DNA of 64,000 bases from Candidatus Methanomassiliicoccus intestinalis Issoire-Mx1 (lineage in GTDB: Archaea; Thermoplasmatota; Thermoplasmata; Methanomassiliicoccales; Methanomassiliicoccaceae), in assembly GCF_000404225.1 (NCBI RefSeq), contig NC_021353.1, positions 930,001 to 994,000 of the forward strand. The letters run 5' to 3'. Below are positions 38,001-45,840 of this stretch, in pieces. Below the pieces are notes generated by a model that saw only the letters and a list, made by a program, of their open reading frames with translations, ran no database searches and had not been told where the DNA came from. How positions within the stretch are numbered: position 1 is the stretch's first letter; each line of letters opens with the position of its first letter. A program made the translations under genes and the position numbers.

Positions 38001-38829
38001 TTTTATTACCTCTTTTAATTGATTTTTCAGCTGTTCCGTATCCCAGATTCAGTTTTCTGATGTTCAGGCTGTTCCAGTTTTCCTCTACCGCCTGCAATGC
38101 CTTCTTTCCCTTCTGTCCGCCTTTGAGCTTTCTGCGGTCATCTTCTACAAGCTTTCTCGGATCTCCGCGGATGTAAGTGTAGTAAGAAAGCCCGGGAGAA
38201 CCTGGAAATCTGGCAATTGTCTCTGCAGTTGTCAGAGCCTCCTCTGCCGCAAGATCTTCATAGGCAACGAAAACTGACCTTCGGCTTCGGTTCTTTGTCT
38301 TCAGCAGTCCCTTTCTCCCATTGTCTATCATCCTCAGAAGATGCACTGACTCGTGAACAACCGGTTCATTTTCAGAAATATGCTCTGGGTCGCAGATGAT
38401 GAAATGCACGCCTCTGGATCCGGTATACTGAGCAGAAATCCCTTCAGGGAGATCCCTCACTGAAAAAACAGTCCCTGCATCGGCCATCTCTTTCTGCTCT
38501 GTTTTGGTGAATGAGCCGGAGATGGCCTTTTTGATCTGTCTGATCTCACTAGGTGTCCCTACGATGCCGATGCCCGTTTCGGTGATGTATTTTGCATCTG
38601 CAGTATCGATATCTTCGAGATCTGCAGATCCGGGGTTGTCCCACCATCCTGCGATTTTCTCAGCCGTAAAAGGCCTCTTAATAATCTTGACAGATGTCTT
38701 TGCAGTATCATTCCCTGCACGGCCTGCTGAAAGCAGGCGGGCTACCAGCATGTCATCCGGCACGATGCTGTTTTCAGTCGGAATGCAGTACGATCTGCCG
38801 CCTGCTGAGACACGGGTGCACTTTGACAT
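37939..38829 (-). CDS. Gluzincin-like protein with shared N-module
   Basis: 296 residues, with GGTGA just before the ATG. The N-terminal module (SIVPDDMLVARL, then PFTAEKIAGWWDNPGSADLE) is shared with the genes at 38887 and 40536. The middle holds VVHESVHLLRM, an HExxH zinc site. AAEEALTTAETIARF about 40 residues later supplies the third ligand, so it fits a gluzincin peptidase. The C-terminus is very Lys/Arg-rich (NKSKKKNRR). The closest relative in the window is the next gene upstream. No signal peptide. Confidence 0.65.
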   Translation of the reverse strand: MSKCTRVSAGGRSYCIPTENSIVPDDMLVARLLSAGRAGNDTAKTSVKIIKRPFTAEKIAGWWDNPGSADLEDIDTADAKYITETGIGIVGTPSEIRQIKKAISGSFTKTEQKEMADAGTVFSVRDLPEGISAQYTGSRGVHFIICDPEHISENEPVVHESVHLLRMIDNGRKGLLKTKNRSRRSVFVAYEDLAAEEALTTAETIARFPGSPGLSYYTYIRGDPRKLVEDDRRKLKGGQKGKKALQAVEENWNSLNIRKLNLGYGTAEKSIKRGNKNDMQIKSISKRNKSKKKNRR

Positions 38830-38886
38830 TTCACCACTCTGGCAGATCTTTCTTGTATTCTTCGGCTGACCTTTTTGGAGGCATGA

Positions 38887-39984
38887 TCATTTCCTCCGGG
38901 TCTGCTTTCCTCTGCTAGTCCTTCCTGATGTTTTCTTCTTGGCTGCCTGTTTTTTGGGAGTGTGTTTCTTTTCAGAAAGGGCCGGTTTCTTCTTTGCTGC
39001 TGCAGACTTGGATTTATTGGATCTGCCCTGTGCAGCACGGGGCTTTGTCGGAGCTTTAATCGATCCTGTAACGGCTGACATTGCTGAAATGGCACTCTTC
39101 GTTCCAGGCAGCTTCAGTCTTGAAATGTTGCTCCTGGACCAGTTTTGCTCAACAGACTCAATTGCATCTCTTCCCGAGAGCGGTTTATTGGTGCCTTTAG
39201 TGAAGAGAGCCCGGTCTTCCCTCATCATATCCAGAGCTTCTTTTTCAGTTGGATATCTCCATCTTTTTTTATTCTCATCAAAGATCTGAACAAATTGATA
39301 ATATCCGCTCGAAGGGTCTTTGCCTCTGGCCATCTGCTCTGCCACGGTACAGGATTCCTCAATCACCATGGAATTTTTATCTTTGATATCCTGCGCGCGC
39401 GTAATCGGTCCTCTGCGGTCCTTATCTACCATGCGCATGTGATGCAGGCCTTCGTGAACAACAGTACTGTTGTTGAGGCCGTGCTCCATATCCAGATTGA
39501 TCTTGTTCTTCCAGTAGTCTCCTGCAGATTCCTCAAGAGGCCTGACGGTCACCGTGATGGGGCCGTCAGCAACTAGTTTTTTCAGCTCGCTCTTGGGATA
39601 GGCTTCGTTTATCAGGGTCCGCACTTCTTTTTCCATATGCGGAGGGCAGACAATGCCGATTTTCTTGTGCACACCCTGCAGATCCTGGTCTTTTATACCG
39701 CTTACATTGTAATGCGCTTTGCCAGGAGCATCTATATACTCAACATCATAGCTGTTGGGGGATACCCACCAGGCAGCTGCTTCCCTGGGGGTCATCTTTA
39801 TCGGCAGAACCACTGATGCATGTTCATCGTAGTCTTTCGGCCTGTTTCTGACATGTCCCTGCTCCACAACAAAGTTGAATCTTTTGATCAAAGATTCTAC
39901 CGGGACATATCCGTCTTTGTCTACAGGGATGTTGGCCTCCTTTCCGTTGGAGAGGACTATCCTTTCAAATCCCGCCTGGGGCAA
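38887..39984 (-). CDS. Gluzincin-like protein with basic tail
   Basis: 365 residues, starting at TTG with GGAGGG 6 bases upstream. The N-terminal ~80 residues (KDGYVPVESLIKRFNF; MTPREAAAWWVSPNSYDVEY) form the shared module. TVVHEGLHHMRMVDKD holds HExxH, and VIEESCTVAEQMAR about 30 residues later gives the third Glu. The last ~70 residues are an Ala/Lys-rich basic tail with repeats of KKK, the composition of DNA-binding tails. It is in line with the other lysine-rich genes and ends 58 bases before the next start. Confidence 0.65.
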   Translation of the reverse strand: MPQAGFERIVLSNGKEANIPVDKDGYVPVESLIKRFNFVVEQGHVRNRPKDYDEHASVVLPIKMTPREAAAWWVSPNSYDVEYIDAPGKAHYNVSGIKDQDLQGVHKKIGIVCPPHMEKEVRTLINEAYPKSELKKLVADGPITVTVRPLEESAGDYWKNKINLDMEHGLNNSTVVHEGLHHMRMVDKDRRGPITRAQDIKDKNSMVIEESCTVAEQMARGKDPSSGYYQFVQIFDENKKRWRYPTEKEALDMMREDRALFTKGTNKPLSGRDAIESVEQNWSRSNISRLKLPGTKSAISAMSAVTGSIKAPTKPRAAQGRSNKSKSAAAKKKPALSEKKHTPKKQAAKKKTSGRTSRGKQTRRK

Positions 39985-39985
39985 A

Positions 39986-40468
39986 TCAGACCCTCCTTAC
40001 CTTTGCCGTCTTGTTGTTTGGCATCAGAATGTCATAGCAATGATATTCGTCCGGGTTCTTGACTTGATGGATAACTTCGCGCATCCCTGCAAGATACTCT
40101 GAAAATTCCTTATCGGACAGCTTCTTGATCACTGCTTCGTTTGGCACATTAACGCTTAATTTGTACTTCTCTCTGAAGGGATCCAGAATCAGATCTTCTT
40201 CCGTTATTACTATGTCCGGATGCCAGCTTAGTGTACGAGGGGCATTTTCCCTATAGGCATAATCTGCCTTTGCCCTCAGATTATCAACAATTTCCAGCCT
40301 CTTTTTATTCCTTGCTCTTGTTTTTGCAATTTTCTTTCCAGCTGACTCCTTCTTGGGCTTCTTTGCAGATGCTGACACTGCGTTCAGCTTGGATCTGCCG
40401 CATGAGCATTCTGCCTTTCTTGTCTTAGTATTTGGTTTGGTGGTTTTTCGTGATTTTGTCGGTGACAT
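39986..40468 (-). CDS. Lysine-rich protein of unknown function
   Basis: 160 residues. The first ~60 are basic and low complexity (KSRKTTKPNTKTRK; KKPKKESAGKKIAKTRARNK) with a small CSCG motif. The rest is a compact domain (IVITEEDLILDPFREKYKL; SDKEFSEYLAGMREVIHQ). GAGGT precedes the ATG, and the 5' leader (40471-40530) is nearly the same as that of the next gene upstream. Its stop lies directly before the TTG start of the gluzincin gene at 39984. No family recognised. Confidence 0.6.
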   Translation of the reverse strand: MSPTKSRKTTKPNTKTRKAECSCGRSKLNAVSASAKKPKKESAGKKIAKTRARNKKRLEIVDNLRAKADYAYRENAPRTLSWHPDIVITEEDLILDPFREKYKLSVNVPNEAVIKKLSDKEFSEYLAGMREVIHQVKNPDEYHCYDILMPNNKTAKVRRV

Positions 40469-40470
40469 AC

Positions 40471-40530
40471 TACCTCTTTCTCAACATTTCCCCGCTGCAA
40501 TCCTGTTCTGATGCTTTCTCAGCTAGTTTT
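40471..40530 (-). repeat. Duplicated 60-base gene leader, copy 1
   Basis: This 60-base segment matches 41381-41440 with two differences. Both copies lie directly before a start codon and include its GAGGT site, so each is the 5' leader of a gene. Confidence 0.85.
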
Positions 40531-40535
40531 TATCG

Positions 40536-41378
40536 TTATTTATCTTCCATTTCAGATTTTATAAGCTTCCTTGCTTTCTGCTTAGACAGTGATACATCGT
40601 CTACTTCTACATCGTAGACTACACCAAGCACATTGTTGGCATGATAATCTGGCATCCATTCCCCGATTGTGAAATATTCTGGGGAATTGTCACTATAATT
40701 CGGCAGCAGCCTTATCCGGTTTGATCTGCCGAACTCTCTCTGTATAATCGTCTTTACAGATTTTCCGCTGTAGTCCTCGGTTTTCCCGTCTCTGCGTATT
40801 CTCAGCGTCACTTTTTTCTTCTGCTCGGGATACATCAGCGTTGACTGTCCGGAAACTGGAGACCGTGATTTTGAACCTGTACTGGCAGCAGTCTTATTGC
40901 CTGCGGCAGATCTGGTTCTTGTATCCTGCCCCTTCACATCATACGATCCGGGTCTGTTCGTCCATTTGTAGAATTCCTCTGGTGTAATAGGCATGGTAAA
41001 AGTATTCTTGGCATCGAAAGAGCCGTCAGCGGTTCTTGCATTTTTACTCCTGCCGGCCTGGAACTTATCTACCACATTCTGAGGCACATATCCGTCTGCT
41101 GTGACGGGTATCTTAACTCCTTTGATCGTCTTGGTGCCTACGGCTGTCTGAAAACCGCTGTTGGCCGGTTTCTTTTTGACAGGAGGTTTGGATGCAGTCT
41201 TTGATGTTTTCTTGGCGCTTGTCTTCTTTGCTGGTTTTTTAGCTGCCTGTTTAACTGCTGGTGCAGTAGACTTGGCTTTTTCCTGCGGTTTCTGGGGTTT
41301 GATCCCCAAAATATAGATGTGATTGTCTATGTACTCGTTTCCTGTTTTTGATAGTCTGGTCATTGGTTCTTGCGGCAT
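40536..41378 (-). CDS. Lysine-rich protein, three-part architecture
   Basis: 280 residues. A basic Ala/Lys/Thr linker (about 30-75: KQAAKKPAKKTSAKKTSKTA) precedes the shared N-module (TADGYVPQNVVDKF; MPITPEEFYKWTNRPGSYDV). A second Ser/Thr-rich linker leads to a C-terminal domain (VTLRIRRDGKTEDYSG; FTIGEWMPDYHANNVLGVV). Fragments of this C-terminal domain occur at 28252 and 35953. It has no zinc site, unlike the two relatives downstream. Function unknown; the shared module could be a targeting or packaging signal for different C-terminal domains. Confidence 0.6.
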   Translation of the reverse strand: MPQEPMTRLSKTGNEYIDNHIYILGIKPQKPQEKAKSTAPAVKQAAKKPAKKTSAKKTSKTASKPPVKKKPANSGFQTAVGTKTIKGVKIPVTADGYVPQNVVDKFQAGRSKNARTADGSFDAKNTFTMPITPEEFYKWTNRPGSYDVKGQDTRTRSAAGNKTAASTGSKSRSPVSGQSTLMYPEQKKKVTLRIRRDGKTEDYSGKSVKTIIQREFGRSNRIRLLPNYSDNSPEYFTIGEWMPDYHANNVLGVVYDVEVDDVSLSKQKARKLIKSEMEDK

Positions 41379-41380
41379 GG

Positions 41381-41440
41381 TACCTCTTTCTCAACGTTTC
41401 CCCGCTGCAATCCTGTTCTGATGCTTTCTCAGCTGGTTTT
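41381..41440 (-). repeat. Duplicated 60-base gene leader, copy 2
   Basis: Second copy of the leader described at 40471, ending 2 bases before the start codon of the gene at 40536-41378. Confidence 0.85.
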
Positions 41441-41489
41441 ACATGTTCTCATCTCCTGCTTTCCTGCTCTATTCGGTTATCTGCAGCTG

Positions 41490-41696
41490 TCACTTCTTCA
41501 GCGGAATCTTGAAGTCCCTGTCATAGCGGCGTGAGTAGTTATCTGCCTGTTTGTCGGCCCATGCTCTTGCAAAGAGCACGTTCTGTTCACGTTTCCTCTT
41601 TCGTGCAGACCGCTGCTTACTGCTCAGCTTTCTCTTTTTTTTAGGATGCTTTTTATTGACAGCAACTGATTTAGATGGCGGTTTCCGGAATCTCAT
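41490..41696 (-). CDS. Small highly basic protein
   Basis: 68 residues, over one third Lys/Arg (KKHPKKKRKLSSKQRSARKR), with GGAGG before the ATG. The start overlaps the stop of the upstream gene (ATGA). It is the last gene of the 12-gene overlapping operon. Probably binds nucleic acid; no family recognised. Confidence 0.6.
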   Translation of the reverse strand: MRFRKPPSKSVAVNKKHPKKKRKLSSKQRSARKRKREQNVLFARAWADKQADNYSRRYDRDFKIPLKK

Positions 41697-41938
41697 AGTG
41701 CCTCCTTGGATGCATCATCCCTGTAATTTTCGGCAGAAACGCTTAAATATAAGTTAGGGGTAAAAATGCCCTCAAAATCGAAAAGTGTAAATACTTGTTT
41801 TTCAGGGACTTTACCGCTCCTTATACTCGCGCGCGCGTACGCCCGCGCGTAGACACTGCGGCGGATTTTTTGCAGCACATTATACGGCATCTCTGCAGAG
41901 CACAAAGAGCACCTGTCGGATGTGCAGTCATTCATCAT
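41693..41938 (-). CDS. Small protein with Cys motif
   Basis: 81 residues. The chosen start (ATG at 41938) lies within the end of the ATPase gene and has GGTGA just upstream; a longer GTG start at 41971 is possible. CTSDRCSLC near the N-terminus could bind zinc, followed by an Arg/Ala-rich helix (SVYARAYARASIRSG). It overlaps both neighbours in the operon. No family recognised. Confidence 0.5.
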   Translation of the reverse strand: MMNDCTSDRCSLCSAEMPYNVLQKIRRSVYARAYARASIRSGKVPEKQVFTLFDFEGIFTPNLYLSVSAENYRDDASKEAL

Positions 41939-43049
41939 CTTCACCACCCTCCCTGCTGTAATTGTACGCAAGAATCTCCCGGTAGTCTTTGATCAGAGAC
42001 TCTATCTTCCGGCGGTCAACATTCTCTTCAAAAGCAATCAGGGGCAGCGGCAGTTTGTCGATATAGTGGCGGTGGAAATATTTCGCAGCAGCTGCTTCCG
42101 TGCCGATTGCACACTGCGCCTCCATGGCATGCATCCTGATCTCCCAATCAGCAATCTCTGTTGATTTTCCAATCTCGGACTGGGGTATCCTTCTCTGGAA
42201 TGTGTATCTGTCGCGGACCAGCATCTCCCTGTAGCTGTCATCCAATGTTGACAGACCCGAATGGAAATATCCAACGCCTCTTGTGCTCCCAAGCGCGGGA
42301 ATGAATGCAATCGAGGTGGATTTTGCCTGATTGTTGCGCATGAGGATCTGTCCGGAGATATCCATAAGCTCGTTGTACCATCGTTCGCCAAGATTGGAGA
42401 TCATCCATTCTGTGTCATTGCGCTCAGCCACGGCGGTTTTAAAGATGATTACATGACCGGAACGATATGATTTTCTCAGCTCGGTCCAGCGCTGCCAGCC
42501 GAAGATACAGATGACGATCCCTCCTTTACGACCGGACACTTCTTCATACTCATGCCTTAACTGCTGAAAGATTCCGGCTGCATCCATATTGTCCTTGTCC
42601 ATCATATTGAGGGAGCTGGCACACTTAGCTGCATCATCGATGATCATCATCTGCACCTTTCTGGAATCGATCTGGTCAATGGCAATCGCCAGATCGTTGC
42701 AGTAGCAGTAGTTGACATTTTCCCTGCCGTAAAGGTTGAAGACATACTCGGTAAGCCACATGAAAAGCTCAGTTTTACCGCATCCCGGCCAGCCCACGAC
42801 ACAGGCATGTACCCAGATAACTTCCTTGTCTGGAATTTCCGTAGGAAAGAGAATAGCTAGTGCCAGATCGGTGATGTCTGCCTTAGGTTTCTGGGCAATC
42901 AGAGCATCAGCGGGACCGCGCATATGGTAATCTGTTCCTGCGGATCGCAAGCTGTAATAGATATCAGATTCCTGCTCCAGCTTCTCCTGCTCATACAGAC
43001 GGACTTTTTCCATGCGTTCCATCAGATCCGCTGCGGACTGGGAATTCAT
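41928..43049 (-). CDS. P-loop ATPase of the surface-protein operon
   Basis: 373 residues. Walker A is GWPGCGKT (86-93) and Walker B VQMMIIDDAAK (132-142). IVICIFGWQRW and a following Arg-rich part could hold the sensor residues. The C-terminus is helical and acidic (SREGGEDDE). No transmembrane segment. The pattern fits AAA/STAND-like or packaging/secretion-type ATPases, but no named family could be assigned. It is translationally coupled to both neighbours in an operon of membrane and surface proteins, so it may power their export or assembly, DNA transfer, or virion packaging. Confidence 0.75.
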   Translation of the reverse strand: MNSQSAADLMERMEKVRLYEQEKLEQESDIYYSLRSAGTDYHMRGPADALIAQKPKADITDLALAILFPTEIPDKEVIWVHACVVGWPGCGKTELFMWLTEYVFNLYGRENVNYCYCNDLAIAIDQIDSRKVQMMIIDDAAKCASSLNMMDKDNMDAAGIFQQLRHEYEEVSGRKGGIVICIFGWQRWTELRKSYRSGHVIIFKTAVAERNDTEWMISNLGERWYNELMDISGQILMRNNQAKSTSIAFIPALGSTRGVGYFHSGLSTLDDSYREMLVRDRYTFQRRIPQSEIGKSTEIADWEIRMHAMEAQCAIGTEAAAAKYFHRHYIDKLPLPLIAFEENVDRRKIESLIKDYREILAYNYSREGGEDDE

Positions 43050-43582
43050 CAGATATCACTCCCGGATATGTCTGATTCAGTGTCTGCGGTCTGAGAAAAC
43101 AGCATTTTTGAGGTCAGGACAACATCGTTCTTTATGCTCTTGAGGTAGTCGTTGAGGCCCATCAGGTAATCATAATTCTGCTGATTGCGGCTCATGACAG
43201 ACCAGCCTTCACTCCTGGCCACATCCGAAGCGTAGCGGTCGGTGAGGGCGATCATTGCATCTTCCAAGAGCTGCGTCCGATCCGCCATCCCTACCGGTAT
43301 GGAAATCCTCCGCACAACATCATCGCCCAGAGGTGTCTGCGTAAAGAGATGGTCATTCCCCAGAATGAGCTGAAGATCCTTGCATTCGTCATCTGGGAAG
43401 ATGATATGCCCCTCTTTTTCCTGGAAACGGGCGATGTCAATGTCATCGCCGGCCAGATCATAAATCAGGCTGTCTTTGATGTTGTTGAGCACCTGGCCCT
43501 GCAGCATAAATTGAAGATGGTCTTCGGAAGACAGAATTCCTACTTTGACATCGCCGGTCGGTTTTATGCAGCTCTCGCTCAT
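43049..43582 (-). CDS. Acidic soluble operon protein
   Basis: 177 residues from the ATG at 43582 that overlaps the upstream stop (ATGA). No membrane segment. GDDIDIARFQEKEGHIIFPD and a helical C-terminus (NQQNYDYLMGLNDYLKSIKN) can be seen. It ends ATCTGATGA, overlapping the ATPase start. No family recognised; tight coupling to the ATPase suggests it works with it. Confidence 0.6.
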   Translation of the reverse strand: MSESCIKPTGDVKVGILSSEDHLQFMLQGQVLNNIKDSLIYDLAGDDIDIARFQEKEGHIIFPDDECKDLQLILGNDHLFTQTPLGDDVVRRISIPVGMADRTQLLEDAMIALTDRYASDVARSEGWSVMSRNQQNYDYLMGLNDYLKSIKNDVVLTSKMLFSQTADTESDISGSDI

Positions 43583-44022
43583 TGTCCGCACCCCTCTTCC
43601 GGCGAGAAATTGGTGAAACGGCCTATGAGCGCTTCCACTGTCTGAATCTCTGTTTCATAAAAGACACTGCTCTGATATGCGTTGGCGGCGTCTATGACCT
43701 TTCTGGCTTCTGCGGCCTGGGAGGCGGGATGACGCAGGTCATGGCGGTAGATTTTACCGCTCTCGTCTTTGTAGCATGTTAAGACTGTGTCTTTCAGCGT
43801 GAAGATGTCGCCTGCATCGTCCTGGATGATTGTTCCGCCGTCATTTTCAAATCCCTGGACTGTCAGATCGGCCCTGCTCTTCAGGAAAGAGTATGCCGAA
43901 CGTGTCTGCTCCAGTATCGGAGACAGTATGCGTTTGTCTTCATTATGCGCCTCCTTGGCAGTGATGCAGAATATGGAAGGTGCATCCACTCCGAGGAATT
44001 TCCGGCCTGAATCGCGCCTCAT
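43579..44022 (-). CDS. Small soluble operon protein
   Basis: 147 residues, coupled by ATGA overlaps on both sides. Visible parts are a hydrophobic start (FLGVDAPSIFCITAKE), a strand-rich middle (GGTIIQDDAGDIFTLKDTVL) and a helical end. No family or catalytic motif recognised. Confidence 0.55.
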   Translation of the reverse strand: MRRDSGRKFLGVDAPSIFCITAKEAHNEDKRILSPILEQTRSAYSFLKSRADLTVQGFENDGGTIIQDDAGDIFTLKDTVLTCYKDESGKIYRHDLRHPASQAAEARKVIDAANAYQSSVFYETEIQTVEALIGRFTNFSPEEGCGQ

Positions 44023-44897
44023 CGTCCCACCTCCTGAGTCTTGATGGCCTCGCTGTTCTTGCTGTAGCCCATGCTTCCGAGGACTATGGCCTGCGGATCA
44101 TAGCCTGCCTGCTGTTTCAGGAATTCAGCCGCTGCATAGAGGCTTTGAGATCCCACTGCCTGCCGCAGGCGGTAATTTTCTTCAGCAGTCTCTGCATATT
44201 TCTGGCTGAGATCGTTGAATGCCCGCAGCTTCATCAGCAGAGACAGAGCCGAAAGGTCGGCAGATTCAGCGAGAATGACGGTTGTCACAGTCTGCATTAC
44301 CTTCAGTTCTTTCTTGGGTACATACTGCCCGTTCCTTTCAACCATCTTTTTAGATCTTTTGACAGTCCATTCGACATATGAATCGTGGACATATTCTGCA
44401 AAGACCAGCCTGCCGTAGATGGGTGGATAAACCAGCGGTTTAAAGTCCGTCTCTATCCTGCCGTCAAGATCGCCGTTTGCCTGAATGACATGATGAATGC
44501 CCCAGCGCCATTTGATCCAGAGAGCCTTCCAGGTCTGATCCTGTCTGCAGATCTGCCCGTCTTCATTCGTATAAACCACCCACGGCCTCACATTGAATCT
44601 GACAATCTCATTGTTGGCAGTGTCCAGCTTCGCTAGGTAGCGGTAGTCCTGGCGGCCGTTGAAGTAGTATCCAACGAAGTAGAATATGATCAGGCAGACC
44701 AGCAGGAACGCGAGGCTCCCCCTGCCTGCGGCCTGTGCCCATACTGCAGCTATGCATGGTACCACCAGCACAGCCACCGTCACCGGGTCCACAGGGAAAA
44801 CAAAGTTTACGATACTCTGTATCTTTCTGCCGATAAGCACTCCCAGCAGGGCAGCCAGACATGCAAAGATGACACTGAGTGGATCTATAGTGATCAT
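44019..44897 (-). CDS. Membrane protein with cytoplasmic domain
   Basis: 292 residues. Three hydrophobic segments in the first ~85 residues (PLSVIFACLAALLGVLIG; VTVAVLVVPCIAAVWAQ; FLLVCLIIFYFVGYYF), then a soluble domain with strands (ETDFKPLVYPPIYGRLVFAE) and a helical C-terminus (LMKLRAFNDLSQKYAETAEE). It sits between the transglutaminase-like gene and the ATPase group, all coupled, so it may form the membrane platform of one complex. No family recognised. Confidence 0.6.
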   Translation of the reverse strand: MITIDPLSVIFACLAALLGVLIGRKIQSIVNFVFPVDPVTVAVLVVPCIAAVWAQAAGRGSLAFLLVCLIIFYFVGYYFNGRQDYRYLAKLDTANNEIVRFNVRPWVVYTNEDGQICRQDQTWKALWIKWRWGIHHVIQANGDLDGRIETDFKPLVYPPIYGRLVFAEYVHDSYVEWTVKRSKKMVERNGQYVPKKELKVMQTVTTVILAESADLSALSLLMKLRAFNDLSQKYAETAEENYRLRQAVGSQSLYAAAEFLKQQAGYDPQAIVLGSMGYSKNSEAIKTQEVGR

Positions 44898-45676
44898 CTC
44901 ATGCCTCCGGCGGAAATCAGGTCTTCTCTAAGTTCGGTTATATCGATTGGTAAATGATTTGTGGAAACAATTTTATCTGAGGCCAAAGTGTGCCCTCCTT
45001 TCAAAACTAAGCATAATTCAGGGTCAAAGACAACGCCCTGCGGAACATCGCCGATTTCCCATCTTGCGGTGCACTCGGCGATGAAATACTTGGTGCGGCT
45101 GCTGTCATACAGGCCGGCGCCGGTAAAGTCCCCGGCAATGCCTGACACCATATGAGCTGTTGTTGCTGAAGTGGGTATGTATATCAATGCCGTGTCATAG
45201 CCCAGCGCACCCATCAGCGATGAATAGAGCGCGGCGACATCCTCACAGTCTCCTCCTCCATCCACTAGTGTTTCAATCGGATACTTCGGATACTCCTGGT
45301 ATCCTGTCGATTCGTAATCATCTATATACTCCAGGCTTTGAACGAATGAGAGGATGAAAGCCGGTGTGTCGTCCGTGTATTCTGCCAGGGATTCTGCGAG
45401 AGCTGATACTGACCGGCAGTCAATATAGTCTGCATATGAGCTGAGCGTGACGGTTCCGCGGTTTTCAGCCCTTGCGGCAAGGTATTCCGACTGAGAAAAC
45501 TCGGCAGTAAGCACGTATCTTTCACGTTCATAGACCCAGCTGTATGTGTGAGACACCAGCGTCTCTTCGATGCCGGTGTCTGTCTTGATCTCCTGCTGTC
45601 CAGCATCATCTGCCTGAAGGAAGAATGCCGTTGCCAATACGGCGATGACGGCAACTGCTGCTGCGGCTTTCATCAC
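44894..45676 (-). CDS. Transglutaminase-like exported protein
   Basis: 260 residues. N-terminal signal or anchor (AVAVIAVLATAFFLQ). The catalytic region reads IETLVDGGGDCEDVAALYSS, with the Cys, then ALIYIPTSATTAHMVSGI, with the His. The same domain is at the C-terminus of the 14.6-kb protein and in the 55.2-kb protein. The start (GTG 45676 or ATG 45673) overlaps the stop of the small membrane protein. It may crosslink or cut surface proteins; its place in the surface operon fits processing of the large neighbours. Confidence 0.7.
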   Translation of the reverse strand: MMKAAAAVAVIAVLATAFFLQADDAGQQEIKTDTGIEETLVSHTYSWVYERERYVLTAEFSQSEYLAARAENRGTVTLSSYADYIDCRSVSALAESLAEYTDDTPAFILSFVQSLEYIDDYESTGYQEYPKYPIETLVDGGGDCEDVAALYSSLMGALGYDTALIYIPTSATTAHMVSGIAGDFTGAGLYDSSRTKYFIAECTARWEIGDVPQGVVFDPELCLVLKGGHTLASDKIVSTNHLPIDITELREDLISAGGMR

Positions 45677-45840
45677 GGGTAGACCTCCAGCAGGACATAA
45701 ACTGTAAACAGCGCTGCCAATGCCGCCACCAGCCTGACAAACTTATGCCTCCATGCAAAATGTGCAGTTGAGAGGACTGCCGCAAATGCCAGCAGGCCCT
45801 CTGAATGAGCGAGGATGAAATCTGCCGCCGCTTCCATCAT
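45673..45840 (-). CDS. Small membrane protein, 55 residues
   Basis: This ORF (starts MMEAAADFILAHSEG, ends LFTVYVLLEVYP) fills exactly the gap between two operon genes. Its ATG overlaps the upstream stop (ATGA) and its TGA overlaps the downstream start (TGATG). Two hydrophobic segments separated by FAWRHKF suggest a helical hairpin in the membrane. The coupling on both sides makes it very likely real in spite of its size. Confidence 0.7.
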   Translation of the reverse strand: MMEAAADFILAHSEGLLAFAAVLSTAHFAWRHKFVRLVAALAALFTVYVLLEVYP

